From NCBI GenBank assembly GCA_010356995.1, contig ML996709.1:278681-342680 (forward strand): a stretch of 64,000 nucleotides of DNA, written 5' to 3'. The first letter of the stretch is position 1. Every line of letters starts with the position of its first letter. Source of the DNA: Trichodelitschia bisporula. Its lineage: Eukaryota; Ascomycota; Dothideomycetes; Phaeotrichales; Phaeotrichaceae. The translations under genes were made by a program, and so were the position numbers. The notes under the pieces were generated by a model. That model saw only the letters and a program-made list of their open reading frames with translations. It was not told the origin of the DNA and made no database searches. Of the stretch, positions 21,729 to 31,205 are shown in pieces.

Positions 21729-23705
21729 ATGGCCTCCGAGCAAGCTGCACTCGAACCGAGCACTCTAGCTCCACTGAATTGGTTCACCAGACATCCTAAT
21801 CTTTCCATCGAAGATCTCCTCGCGGTAGACAACGCGAAAGCCATTTCCCTCAAAAATCCAGGCAATCCCGAGGGCCAGTTTCTACACGAAGCCAGCCTCA
21901 TTCCACTCCATTCGACCAGCACGCTCTCACATTATGCAAGCACGATCTCCATTCCGTCCCCCGAAACCGCCAAAGAACGGCTTAGGTTGGAGCGGGGTGT
22001 GCATGGGCTGGGGAGGGAATGGCCGCAGCGGGGGGAAAACACGGATCAAAAACAGCAAGTCGTCCAGGCCGTTGAAGCGGCGGCCATCGGACGCAACTAC
22101 GGCAACGATGACCTCGCAATTGAGACGCATCCACCTGAGGTTACCGTGACTAGACTGAGTGTACGCTCCGAGGATAAGCATTCGGTGCGCCCGGCCCCTT
22201 CTACCGCTTCCACCAACAACCCAAAGTTGTTGAGCGAGGTTGAGGATGCTATCCGCCGCTTCATTCTGCCTGAACTCGATGCTCTGAAGGAGGAGCAGCG
22301 CATGCATAAGAGACAGGAAGCGCTTACACGGGAGTCGCAGGAGCTGGCGCAGAGTCAGGAACAGCGCGCGAAACAGCGTTCGAAGCGAATGACTGGCAAG
22401 CTCAAGGAGCCATCGCCAGGGAATGGAACCCGGAGCGCGAGACGGGTGCAGGAGCGGAAGTCATCCAGGGAGATAACAAGGGAATGGGTGAACGAGCAGA
22501 AGTCCCGGAAGCCGGAGCTGCGAGAAGCGAAGTCACAGGAGCCGGAGCTACAGGAGCAAACAGAGACTAAGCGGGCGACATCGGTAATATTGCCGGAGGA
22601 ACTGGTACCGCTGCGGAGTGTGGCGACATTCGGAATATTCCAGGAGCTCGCGCAGATATCACAGAAGAGGAAGTCACAAGTGAGCAAGTCGTCGGCACCG
22701 GCGAAGAATCAGGAACAGCGCTCGAGAGAGAAGCCGAGCCGCGGAGGCGGGGATGGGAACCGGGAGCCGATGCGGAAGTTGCAGGAGCCGGAGTCGCAGG
22801 AGTCAAACGCGCAGAAGCCACAGACGCAGGAGCTAGAGACACAGGGGCTAGACTTGCAGGAGTCGCAGTCGCAGGAGTCGGAGTCGGAGAAGCCGGATTC
22901 GGAGATGCCTCAGTCGCAAGAGGGAAAATCGCAGGAACCCACGAAAAAGAAGGAGCGGCGCTCGAGCCGGGGGACGGGTTCCAGAGGTGGGGAGAGGAGT
23001 TGGGAGCCGTGGAAGTTGCGCCCGAGCCGGTGGACGAGTTCCAGAGCTCGGGAGGGGAGTGACGAGCCGACGTGGAACTCGCAGAAGCTGGAGTCGCAGA
23101 AGCTGGAGTCGCTGGAGCCAGAGGCGCAGGAGCCGGAGTCGGAGAAGCCGGATTCACCGGAGCAGGAGTCGCAAGAGCCGAAGTCCTTGGAGCCAAAGTC
23201 GCAGGAGCCGGCGAAAAATCAGCAACAGCGCTCGAGCCGGAGGTCAGATTACGGAGGCGAGGAGAGGAATTGGGAACCGACGCGGAAGTCGCAGAAACTA
23301 GGGTCACAGGAGCCTGAGTCACAGGAGCGACAGCCGCAGGAGCCGGCAAAGGTTCAGAAATATCGCACGAGACGGATGTTGAAGCACCGTAGTCGGGTAC
23401 TCGAGCACGCGCGGAAGCGTCGGGTCCTGGACTCGAAGCGTAGTGACTTTGAGTTGCACCGTCTTCTCCGGGACGAGAAACGTAAGGACATGGAGGAAGA
23501 TGAATCATCCTTTATTGAGGAACTGGAGCTGGAGAGGGCTCAAGGGAAGTTAGATGGGGAATGGGAAGAAGAGGATGACGTACTCTTCGAATATCAAATG
23601 AACTTTATGAGGGATGAACAGAGAGATCGGCTAGTGTACGAGATGGAATGGCATAGGGCGGAGATGGAACGTACCGAGCGGCAATTTCGAGAGCTGGGTT
23701 TTTGA
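21729..23705 (+). CDS. Family C copy 2 (C2), intact coiled-coil repeat protein
   Basis: A single exon of 658 residues, the only family member here without a stop or frameshift. ATG 21729 (MASEQAALEPSTLAPL) aligns with the starts of C1 and C3. Residues ~55-85 hold GQFLHEASLIPLHSTSTL and YASTISIPSPETAKERL. Residues ~170-230 are helical, and ~255-540 consist of degenerate five-residue repeats (Q-E-P-E-S and variants) broken by RSSR/GG/W-E-P segments. The C-terminus is a long charged coiled coil rich in Arg/Glu, ending RQFRELGF, as at the end of C4. There is no signal peptide or membrane segment, so it is probably an intracellular scaffold-like protein; that role is inference. RBR1 lies 0.6 kb downstream in the same orientation, and both carry the same upstream box. 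Confidence 0.65.
   Translation: MASEQAALEPSTLAPLNWFTRHPNLSIEDLLAVDNAKAISLKNPGNPEGQFLHEASLIPLHSTSTLSHYASTISIPSPETAKERLRLERGVHGLGREWPQRGENTDQKQQVVQAVEAAAIGRNYGNDDLAIETHPPEVTVTRLSVRSEDKHSVRPAPSTASTNNPKLLSEVEDAIRRFILPELDALKEEQRMHKRQEALTRESQELAQSQEQRAKQRSKRMTGKLKEPSPGNGTRSARRVQERKSSREITREWVNEQKSRKPELREAKSQEPELQEQTETKRATSVILPEELVPLRSVATFGIFQELAQISQKRKSQVSKSSAPAKNQEQRSREKPSRGGGDGNREPMRKLQEPESQESNAQKPQTQELETQGLDLQESQSQESESEKPDSEMPQSQEGKSQEPTKKKERRSSRGTGSRGGERSWEPWKLRPSRWTSSRAREGSDEPTWNSQKLESQKLESLEPEAQEPESEKPDSPEQESQEPKSLEPKSQEPAKNQQQRSSRRSDYGGEERNWEPTRKSQKLGSQEPESQERQPQEPAKVQKYRTRRMLKHRSRVLEHARKRRVLDSKRSDFELHRLLRDEKRKDMEEDESSFIEELELERAQGKLDGEWEEEDDVLFEYQMNFMRDEQRDRLVYEMEWHRAEMERTERQFRELGF
22490..23345 (+). 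repeat. 15-bp coding minisatellite (QEPES-type)
   Basis: Many degenerate copies of GCAGGAGCCGGAGTC encode Q-E-P-E-S-like pentapeptides within C2. The unit length is a multiple of three, so copy number can change without breaking the frame. C1 has a shorter version near 20090-20230. Confidence 0.8.
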
Positions 23706-24302
23706 AAGATGTGGCCGGAATTAACATGCTGAAATGCTTATGGCTGAGGCAGTCACGTTGAACGGGTTAACTGCTGATATGCACTTCGAACTGGATAGCA
23801 GAGCTGCGGAGCCTAACAAGTTAGAGCTCATCGTCTTTGCTTTTGTGCACATGAGTTGTGATCATGGACAGTGTAAAGTAACGCCTCCCAGAATGAGCAA
23901 TATTCGGCAAGGGTTCCTCCGTTTGCACCGATGCGGAGTCACGTCCCGGGCCGAGTCTTGCCCCGCCGGAGCCCCACCCGGCCGCGTCATGACCGCGTGA
24001 CACCAGCGCTGCAACGTCTCCCCAGATGCCAACTTCTGACCGATCCAATCCCATGATTTTAATTCCCAAGGCAGCGCCCATAGGTACAACACCCACAACA
24101 TGATATGCACAGCACTCAATAAGGCATAGCGTACGCCCGGTGTGGTTAGTAAGGCTGTGCGCCCTGCGGTTCGCGCTCCCCCCCGGGCACCCCCGCGCCT
24201 CATTCAGGGCCACGTGATGTGGGCCTCCACCCCACCTCGCCGCCAGCTCTGCATCTCGCAACTATCACCGACGCCGTGAGTTTGGCCATCTCTGGGACCA
24301 AA
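23706..24302. other. Intergenic region between C2 and RBR1
   Basis: About 600 bases, holding the CGCGCCTCATTC box at 24194-24205. No gene is supported. Confidence 0.5.
24194..24205 (+). promoter_or_regulatory. Shared GCGCCTCATT box upstream of RBR1
   Basis: CGCGCCTCATTC ends 97 bases before the RBR1 ATG. It shares ten bases (GCGCCTCATT) with the boxes at 21172, 42121 and 43480. Confidence 0.5.
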
Positions 24303-26504
24303 ATGGCCCGTTTTGCTGTGTTTTCACAGTTCAATATGGAGGAGGTCGGGTCTCCGCCAGAACGTCGGGCGTTCGGCGTCGATGGCCATCGCGAGGAGGA
24401 CCCCATCGAGGCTAGCTGGACCCGTTGGGATATCCGGAGATCCACAGTCCAGACACCCGATGCACGGAGTCCTAGCCATGCGGACGTCATGCACCACCAA
24501 GAGACTCCGCATCCGAATCCCCTCGACCTCACTTCGCCCGGTGCCCAGACTGGAACCAAGGCCATTCAAAACACCACCGCAGCCAGCTCCACTCGCCAGA
24601 GCACCTCCGCACAACACTCCGCGCTGAAACTTGACGCCCTAAATCCCATGTTGATGTCTCGAGATTTACGAATAGCCTACAGCAGCGCCCTGGAAGCTCC
24701 TGGAGAATATGGGCCGCTCTACAACCCGTATGTGTTGAGCACTACACAGGCGACCACAAAACCGGCCAGATATCAACCGCTGACTTCCTTGCAACCTCCT
24801 GCGGCCACGAGCTCACCCCTCACCATTCCAAGCATCCCGACACACAATTTCAGCTTATCGTCTAGGTCTGCCGAGCCCGGAGCTGAGGTACCTTCCACGG
24901 TTGTTTCCACGTCGCCTCTCTCGCTCGTTCCGACCGCCTCTTCACAGCAGGTCGACGCCTCAGGGAAACCGCACCTCGAATCTTACAAGTGCCACTTGTG
25001 CATTGACGAGTTTCCCGCCAGCGAAATCATCGCTCTTTCTTGCACACACGCCTCCTGCACCGACTGTCTCAAAGCCCTCTTCCTTCACGCAACCGCAAAC
25101 GAGGCTCAATTTCCTCCGCGCTGCTGTCGGCCAATCCCCTTAGCCTTGATCGCCCCCGCTCTTTCTTCGGCCGAGTACTCTGCATACGTTGCCGCGTCAG
25201 AGGAGTTCTCCACCCCGAACAGGACATACTGCTCCAACCGCACATGCGGGCGCTTCATTTCGCCGAACTACATCTCAGCCGAGCTCGCCATCTGTTCCGC
25301 CTGCGGTACCTCAACCTGCGCACACTGCAAGAACAGCGCGCATGCCGACGCCTGTTCCTCAGACGAGGATCTCCAAGCCGTGCTCGCGCTGGCGAAGGAG
25401 AAGGGCTGGCGCCGCTGCGGCCAGTGCCGCAACATGGTCGAGAAGACGGTCGGGTGCTACCACATCAGCTGTACGTGCGGCTTCCAGTGGTGCTACCTGT
25501 GCGGCGAGAAATGGAAGGGTTGTGATTGTCGCCGCGTGGATGCGCCGCCGCCACGGACGGTGGAGGAGCAGCTCCGGTGGGAGCAGCGAGGGGAGCAGAT
25601 GCGGCTCAGGCGGGAGCAGCGGTTGCGAACGCGGCGGGAGCGGCGGGAGCGTGAGATGCGAGAGCGGCGGGAGCGACTGGAGAGAGAGCGGCGAGAGGAG
25701 GCTGAAAGGATGTTACAAAAGGAGCGACTGGATTCCTGGTGGGCGAGGTACCACCGCGACCAACAAAAAAAGATGGAGTCGTGGGATCTTGAGAACACGG
25801 CATGGCCATTTCTGCCGACTTCGGTATTCGCGAACCCGCCTCCAACATCCGGGCAGGGGGCGGAGCGGCTCGACTCGCGGGGGTTCGAGCTGTCTGGAAC
25901 TTGGTGCTCGCTAGAGCCAGCGAGTGAAACATTGGATCCGAGAGATGTGGCATTGAGGCTTCCACATCAAGCACCCGAGTCGGCGCCTGGGAACATAAAG
26001 CGAAATAAAAACCCACTGGAGTTCGACCCCTCTACGATATGGCCCTCGCTGGAGTCGGAAATTGCATCCGTGGATCCGTGGGAGATGATGTCGGCTCTCC
26101 CACTAGAGCTAGACGCGTTCGAGCCGGAGCTAGGAGATACAACGCGAAGGGGAGACTTGTTGGAGCAACAGTCCAGGGAGCGGTTTGAACAAGTTCGAGA
26201 GGACCGAGGTCGTCAGCAGGAGATTGAGCGAGACGAGGGGGGCCGTGAAGCGCTCAAGCTCCGTCAGCAGCAGCAGGAGTGGATGCTCGATGTTATGGCA
26301 CTGCAAGGTGTCACCCAGCAGGCTGATCTGCAGGCGGGATATCTCATCACCGGTACAACGAGGTCAGGTTTAAGCGGCCAGGCGGACATACTCAGCAGAG
26401 AGCAGGCCCGGGAGAGTGCCTGGAAACGTGACCCCACGGGACTGGAGGAGACCATACACATGGACGACCTGAGAGGGGCTTCTTGGATGGGTAGATTGAA
26501 CTGA
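24303..26504 (+). CDS. RBR-type E3 ubiquitin ligase 1 with coiled coil (RBR1)
   Basis: A single exon of 733 residues. After a disordered Ser/Thr/Pro-rich N-terminus comes RING1 from about residue 230 (CHLC, then LSCTHASCTDC and PRCC), the IBR at ~310-360 (YCSNRTCGRF, CSACGTSTCAHC) and RING2 from ~372 (CGQCRNMVEKTVGCYHISC, CGFQWCYLC). The RING2 Cys385 in GCYH aligns with the catalytic Cys that accepts ubiquitin from E2 in known RBR ligases, so this copy should be active. Residues ~415-475 form a strongly charged Arg/Glu coiled coil, unusual directly after RING2, and the tail (~480-733) is unique. It is the longest of three RBR genes in the window and lies next to family C coiled-coil genes. 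ATG 24303 is the first in frame; ATG 24336 is an alternative. Confidence 0.85.
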   Translation: MARFAVFSQFNMEEVGSPPERRAFGVDGHREEDPIEASWTRWDIRRSTVQTPDARSPSHADVMHHQETPHPNPLDLTSPGAQTGTKAIQNTTAASSTRQSTSAQHSALKLDALNPMLMSRDLRIAYSSALEAPGEYGPLYNPYVLSTTQATTKPARYQPLTSLQPPAATSSPLTIPSIPTHNFSLSSRSAEPGAEVPSTVVSTSPLSLVPTASSQQVDASGKPHLESYKCHLCIDEFPASEIIALSCTHASCTDCLKALFLHATANEAQFPPRCCRPIPLALIAPALSSAEYSAYVAASEEFSTPNRTYCSNRTCGRFISPNYISAELAICSACGTSTCAHCKNSAHADACSSDEDLQAVLALAKEKGWRRCGQCRNMVEKTVGCYHISCTCGFQWCYLCGEKWKGCDCRRVDAPPPRTVEEQLRWEQRGEQMRLRREQRLRTRRERREREMRERRERLERERREEAERMLQKERLDSWWARYHRDQQKKMESWDLENTAWPFLPTSVFANPPPTSGQGAERLDSRGFELSGTWCSLEPASETLDPRDVALRLPHQAPESAPGNIKRNKNPLEFDPSTIWPSLESEIASVDPWEMMSALPLELDAFEPELGDTTRRGDLLEQQSRERFEQVREDRGRQQEIERDEGGREALKLRQQQQEWMLDVMALQGVTQQADLQAGYLITGTTRSGLSGQADILSREQARESAWKRDPTGLEETIHMDDLRGASWMGRLN

Positions 26505-27198
26505 AGAAGAAACCTAGGCGATAACATATGGGCCAGGTGGTTGCCATGTAGGGTTTGATGGGTATTTTGCCAACAACGAGGATGCAACTCAGGCATTGGC
26601 GGTTCTTGTGGACTATTTCTATCAGGGAGAAAGAACAGGGATATGACTTAATGCCGGAGTAAAGGTAAGCTAATGGCTAAAACATTAATGAAGCCCATCG
26701 TTGTGCTCATTCTGTTGTCTGTCGTTGGTATCACCGTAGAACCTCCGGGTTTGCCCGTGAATCTCGGCCCGCTGACAACCTCCGACTCGACCGGCTCCGC
26801 CCATACTCAGTCGTGTCCATTCGTGCCGTAAGCAACATCTCACGGGACTATGAGTCTCCCGGCTATAGCTTCCAGGATACTTTTGAGTACCAGAACGCCG
26901 AGAATCAGCCCTATCCCTGCACGAGAGTACAGCATCCTCATCCCCGGCCGCTGCGCCACAATCGCAAGGCGCACAAGCCGGGGCACAGCCTCGTTGGTCT
27001 CAAGAAAAATCACCCGGGCGGCCTCCATTTCAACTCCACCTCATGTCTCAAAACCCCGGGCGTTCTTTGTCGTACAGTTTCTCTGTCGCACAGCTTTTGC
27101 GTCGTACAGTTTCTTCATCCATCATGACGTCTACTTCGCCATCTCCGTCTCCAATATTTTGAGAATCGAGTACCCGGCCCGACCGCGATGCGACAATC
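26505..27198. other. Intergenic region
   Basis: About 690 bases downstream of RBR1. The only item seen is a small frame with a possible signal peptide (26673-26831), listed separately. Confidence 0.5.
26673..26831 (+). CDS. Possible small secreted peptide, 52 residues
   Basis: ATG 26673 opens a 53-codon frame. Its N-terminus (MAKTLMKPIVVLILLSVVG) has the charged-then-hydrophobic layout of a signal peptide and is followed by a short polar chain with one Cys. No homologue, promoter or intron is recognised. It may be chance or a relic. Confidence 0.2.
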   Translation: MAKTLMKPIVVLILLSVVGITVEPPGLPVNLGPLTTSDSTGSAHTQSCPFVP

Positions 27199-27771
27199 AT
27201 GTCCGACACCAGCATGCCGGCGTGGGTTCCCCTCCCGCTGAGTACACTGCAAACGACGCTTGACCGGACATCAACATATACGCAAACGGACTCCTTGAGG
27301 GTGCCTGCCGACTTTCCACGGGCGCCTGCCGACTCCCCGCGGCTCACAGTGTGGGAAGATCAAGATGAAGGCCTTCCAAAGGTGCGGACGACATTGGACG
27401 ATTATATCTGGACGCGCCTTAGCGCGCATAATAGCTGGGAGCAAGAGAAGCGGAACCGGCAGTACGAGGTTAGTCGGCTAGAGAGAAAGCTGCAGGTGGA
27501 GAAGTGGCAATCACAGGTGGCTAGCGTTGTGCCTCACTTTCTTCAGCCTTTATTTTTCCTTCTCAGTATGTTCGAAGCCCGTTCACGCCTGAGCGTGCAG
27601 GATAGAAGGGAGCACGAGAAGCGACATCGAGAGTTTGATACGTGGCTTCAAAGTCTGCTGAGAGAGCACCTTGAGGACTGGCAGTCGGGGCGCTTAAGGA
27701 CAACAAAGCAGTGGGAGTCGCGAGTGGCTAACGTTATGCTTCCCTTACTTCCGCTTTATGTTTTCGTTTAA
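27199..27771 (+). CDS. Hypothetical coiled-coil protein, internally duplicated
   Basis: 190 residues from ATG 27199. The N-terminal block AWVPLPLSTLQTTL loosely recalls the IPLPST block of family C. The chain then holds two related ~45-residue modules: first SWEQEKRNRQYE...WQSQVASVVPHFLQPLFF, then RREHEKRHREFD...WESRVANVMLPLLPLYVF. Each is a charged helix ending in a hydrophobic stretch. It could be a divergent or shortened family C member; I cannot assign a function. Confidence 0.35.
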   Translation: MSDTSMPAWVPLPLSTLQTTLDRTSTYTQTDSLRVPADFPRAPADSPRLTVWEDQDEGLPKVRTTLDDYIWTRLSAHNSWEQEKRNRQYEVSRLERKLQVEKWQSQVASVVPHFLQPLFFLLSMFEARSRLSVQDRREHEKRHREFDTWLQSLLREHLEDWQSGRLRTTKQWESRVANVMLPLLPLYVFV

Positions 27772-28495
27772 TCATTTTGAGGTCAGTTGTACAGTTCAAG
27801 GGCTTAGGGATGGCCAAGTATATTAGGGCATGGATGATCTCTCAACAACCTGCATGTCCACCCATTTCCGCGCTATGATCTCACAGAAAGCCTTCGGAAC
27901 CCCGCACAAGCCCCACATTCCCCACAATTTGCGGCCGCCGGCCCGACCCGAGCTGTCCAACCCCCACCCCGCATTCTCACTGTAACAGCGAACACCAACT
28001 CCACGCACACGTTGCTGCGCCGCTCTCCCGCCAGAAGTTTATGTTCCAGCGCACGATGCGCGTAAATCTTAGGCAACCTTGCATTCCTAGCTGAGCGAAC
28101 TCCATCCAAGGCCGGCTCCACGCCCCTTCCCGTCCCGCCCCACATTAGCCGCGTTCACATCAGACAGTCAATTGTTGTGCATGCGCCCCAAGGTAGTAGG
28201 AGTTTCAATGCCAGCTCTAGGTAATTGGAAAACATATACGGTAGCTCCATTCGCACCCGCTAGTAGTGATGGAACCTCACGTACTAGCGGGTAAGGCTGG
28301 CGCCGGCGTACCCGCATTGGGCTTCCACTGCGTTACCATTTCTCGGGGTACCGTATGTGGCTCACCGCGCCGCCACAGGGGATGAACCTCGCGCATAACC
28401 AGCTCCGTCTTGCGCTTCGAACAAATCGCTCTCCATCAGCATCGACAAGCGCCCTTCCTTTCTATTGCAGCTCGCGCACGAACACCTACCTCAAC
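27772..28495. other. Intergenic region
   Basis: About 720 bases. No gene is supported; short minus-strand frames at 27823-28145 have no recognisable content. Confidence 0.5.
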
Positions 28496-29365
28496 ATGCC
28501 GAGCTCCATCGACGCGGATGCCCGCGAGCTCCCCCTCCCGGAGAGCGCGATTGGCGCTTCCTCACTCGCGACTCACCAATCTGTCACTTCCTTGGCCCCT
28601 CTCCCGCCGTCGCCTGAGTTTCTTACGCTCATTGATGAAGCACGCAAATCAGCGAGAAATTTACGCATGCTTGTTCGCAGTACGGCGGCTGAGCAGCTTG
28701 CGTCAGATGCGAAAGTGCGCGACGTTGTACAACAGTGCCGAAAGGCGCGTCGCGATTTCTTCGCGAACATAGATGGTGTGCTTGGGGAGCGAGAGCAAAG
28801 AGATGCGAGGACTATGAGGGCAGCTTGGGAGGCGTGGACGGATGTCTATGTAGCGTTGGAAGAATATGAGCGCATGGTTGGGTGGGCCGCAACGCGGGAG
28901 CATGGTGACGAATCTGATACCCCGGAGCTTGAGGAACTCGGGGATATGGAAGAGGAAGAGCTTCGCAAGACGTATAACCCTTTCCACCGGCGGGGCGTAG
29001 ACCCCTTGGGGCCAGAGGAGAGGAAGCGACCCGCTACGACGGTACCGGAACGGCGGGAAGAAGGACGGTATTCGCAAGTCCGAGGTCCGGGAGCGCGGTC
29101 GGGGAAGCGACGGCAGCCCGAGGCGGACCAGGAAGCACTTCGAGGAAGCAAGCATTACTGCAATATCATTGATCATTTGAAGTTCTCGTTGCTTGCTCAA
29201 GGAGTTCAAGCCCCTTCAACAGGGTGCAGACTTGAAAGGCCGAGGGAGAGATTGGTCTCCCACACTGTTACCCGCCACAGGCTATTACCCGCCACAGATA
29301 GTTACCCGGCACGACCGTTACCCGGCAATATCAGCCAAGGCCAGCCAAAGGTATGTGAGAGTTAG
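28496..29365 (+). CDS. Truncated GAT-domain paralogue
   Basis: 289 residues from ATG 28496 (the frame is open further upstream). Residues ~40-120 align with the GAT region of the gene at 3746-5540: both run PSP-x(2-4)-L, then I-x-E-A-R-x-S-A-x(2)-L-x(2)-LV-x-S-T, then V-R-x(3)-Q-x-C-x-x-A-x-R. The VHS-like N-terminal half is absent. After residue ~150 the chain is charged and Arg/Glu/Pro-rich. The last part (from ~29260) translates short GTTACCCG-type repeats and looks non-coding. It may be a dominant-negative-like fragment, a retained GAT module, or a decaying duplicate. Confidence 0.45.
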   Translation: MPSSIDADARELPLPESAIGASSLATHQSVTSLAPLPPSPEFLTLIDEARKSARNLRMLVRSTAAEQLASDAKVRDVVQQCRKARRDFFANIDGVLGEREQRDARTMRAAWEAWTDVYVALEEYERMVGWAATREHGDESDTPELEELGDMEEEELRKTYNPFHRRGVDPLGPEERKRPATTVPERREEGRYSQVRGPGARSGKRRQPEADQEALRGSKHYCNIIDHLKFSLLAQGVQAPSTGCRLERPRERLVSHTVTRHRLLPATDSYPARPLPGNISQGQPKVCES

Positions 29366-29917
29366 CAGGACTAGTTCGCATAACCGCAGAGGCCTAGCAC
29401 TTCAATTTTCGTAACTTATAACATGCCGTTGAGAGCCGATACGTTTACAGAACCCCCGCCAACTCCCGCCTCGTCTTTTCCAACCCCACACGGCACAACT
29501 GCTCCGCCTCACTCGCGCTGTACGAGTATGAGATGGCGTTGAAGATCTTGAGCTCGAATGCAAGGCGGACTGGTGCGTGAGTATCAAGAAAGCAGCAATA
29601 ATAATTCAGAACACCAGTCCTGCAGCGGGGGCGAAATAAGCGATATACAATTCCTATGCATTGAATTTTGTCGCGTTCTGCTTGTTTCTCTGCCCACGTG
29701 CTTGGCCTGCTGACGTTGATTACCCGGCTTCAGTACGCGGTGCAAATCTTCGACCCCATTCCGTATATCGGAGAAGTACATCCGTACTGCAAAAGCTGTG
29801 CTGTCCGGCTTGTTCACGTCTTCCTGTAATAATCCAGCTGCATTTTGCTGCGTACGCGCGCCCATGCTGCATTGATTGAGGCCGCACGATGCCAGGCGAA
29901 ACACCCAACACGCCACC
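29366..29917. other. Intergenic region
   Basis: About 550 bases with no supported gene; only short frames on the minus strand. Confidence 0.5.
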
Positions 29918-30862
29918 ATGCAAGCTGCGCCACTACCAGCTTCGCCCCCCAACCCCGTATCACTAACCTCAAGAACCCGCGATGACCATATCACGGCCCA
30001 TCATACTTCAATCGGCCATCAGTATCGCCTCGACTTTGCCGTCCCAACAGGCCTACGGCGCATAATTGTACACCATAAAGCGAACGCTCGCACTCAAAGC
30101 TGTCCCGAAACGCAGCTTACTGTACCGGTTTCCGTTTGGAGCGTGTTTGTCGACATATCTTCCACTTCGCCTGCAAATCCTGAGACTCGGGCCGCACAGA
30201 GCCAGCCTTCCAACTCGAGCTCTAGCCAGAAAACGAGGAACCAGGGCGGCAGCGAAGTCTCGAATATGCGCGGTCCCCTCGAGTACCCAGCCTCAATACC
30301 GCTCCCTTTAAGCAACTGTCACTCGTCATGGAATGACGGCACCAACTCCACCCACAAGATGACAAATAAAGACGGCAGCGACGTTTTGGATGTACGCGGC
30401 CCTCTCGAGTACCCGGCTTTGATGCCGCTCCCTTTGAGCAACGACCACACGTCGTGGGATGCTGGCACCATCGTTTCTTCTGATGGCAACATGCAGCACT
30501 GTGGCACACCTGCCTGGGATTTATACGACAAGCTCGAGGAGCATATGGAATTCCTTCGACTGGCTTACGACTACAAGGAAAGCTTCGGCAAAATCGGTGA
30601 ACTCCGGGAGATGCTCCGGGACGTGCGGCGTGAGCGTGAACTAGACCATGGGAATCTAGTCTCCTTCGTGCCCGTCATGGAATGGATGGAAAAAGAGCTG
30701 AAACTTCGGATGGTTCGATCCCATGAGATATTAGAACAACTGAAGGAGCCAGCAGAGGGAATAGGAAAAGCGCATCCGGCTGTCCGATCGTACGTTCTAG
30801 CGCATCTTATGGCTGTAGGCTTGGGGTCGGGTCGTGTCGCCACGCTTCTGGAGAGGGCTTGA
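29918..30862 (+). CDS. Hypothetical protein with a 42-residue tandem duplication
   Basis: ATG 29918 has a good context (CACCATGC) and opens 314 residues. A Ser/Thr-rich N-terminal half leads to two repeats at residues ~110-186, each containing MRGPLEYPASIPLPLSN or VRGPLEYPALMPLPLSN followed by H-x-SW-x(2)-GT. The C-terminal ~130 residues are helical and charged (KLEEHMEFLRLAYDYKE, EMLRDVRRERELDHGN). The repeated IPLPLS block and the MEF helix loosely recall family C, but the similarity is weak. No function is assigned. Confidence 0.4.
   Translation: MQAAPLPASPPNPVSLTSRTRDDHITAHHTSIGHQYRLDFAVPTGLRRIIVHHKANARTQSCPETQLTVPVSVWSVFVDISSTSPANPETRAAQSQPSNSSSSQKTRNQGGSEVSNMRGPLEYPASIPLPLSNCHSSWNDGTNSTHKMTNKDGSDVLDVRGPLEYPALMPLPLSNDHTSWDAGTIVSSDGNMQHCGTPAWDLYDKLEEHMEFLRLAYDYKESFGKIGELREMLRDVRRERELDHGNLVSFVPVMEWMEKELKLRMVRSHEILEQLKEPAEGIGKAHPAVRSYVLAHLMAVGLGSGRVATLLERA
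30245..30472 (+). repeat. 126-bp direct repeat inside the ORF at 29918
   Basis: Unit 1 at 30245-30370 and a partial unit 2 from 30371 share most of their bases, for example CCTCTCGAGTACCC against CCCCTCGAGTACCC. The period is 126 bases, or 42 codons. Confidence 0.8.
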
Positions 30863-31205
30863 GGCTAGAACTAGGAGTATGGACGGCATTTGAACCGCAA
30901 GGCAATGAAGCGCTCATATAGTTTCTGTCAACCGTCAAGGCCAAGTCACCAGCCTTGTCACCGGCGAGGCCGGGACATAAGGCACAATGCACATGTACAG
31001 TAGTAGGAATATTTGAAAGAAGACGTAGGCAAGAAGTGTCCTGCGACTTGAAAGCACGGCTTGACAATGTGGGGAGTGGTACTGAGGTGGTCGGTAAGGA
31101 ATCCGCAGTTTGCATCCGTTTTTCGTGGACCAGAGTTCAAGCCACAGGCCCCAACCCAATCACAAAAGCCATATCATTAAGATCCTATTCCATGCGTCTA
31201 TATCG
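30863..31205. other. Short convergent intergenic region
   Basis: Between the plus-strand ORF at 29918 and the minus-strand Rdh54 gene. Presumably both 3' UTRs; nothing else is seen. Confidence 0.5.

Noticed and set aside
22567-23508. A 313-codon open frame on the minus strand rich in A-P-A-T
   Set aside because: Antisense to the 15-base repeat of C2. In-frame repeats keep all frames open.
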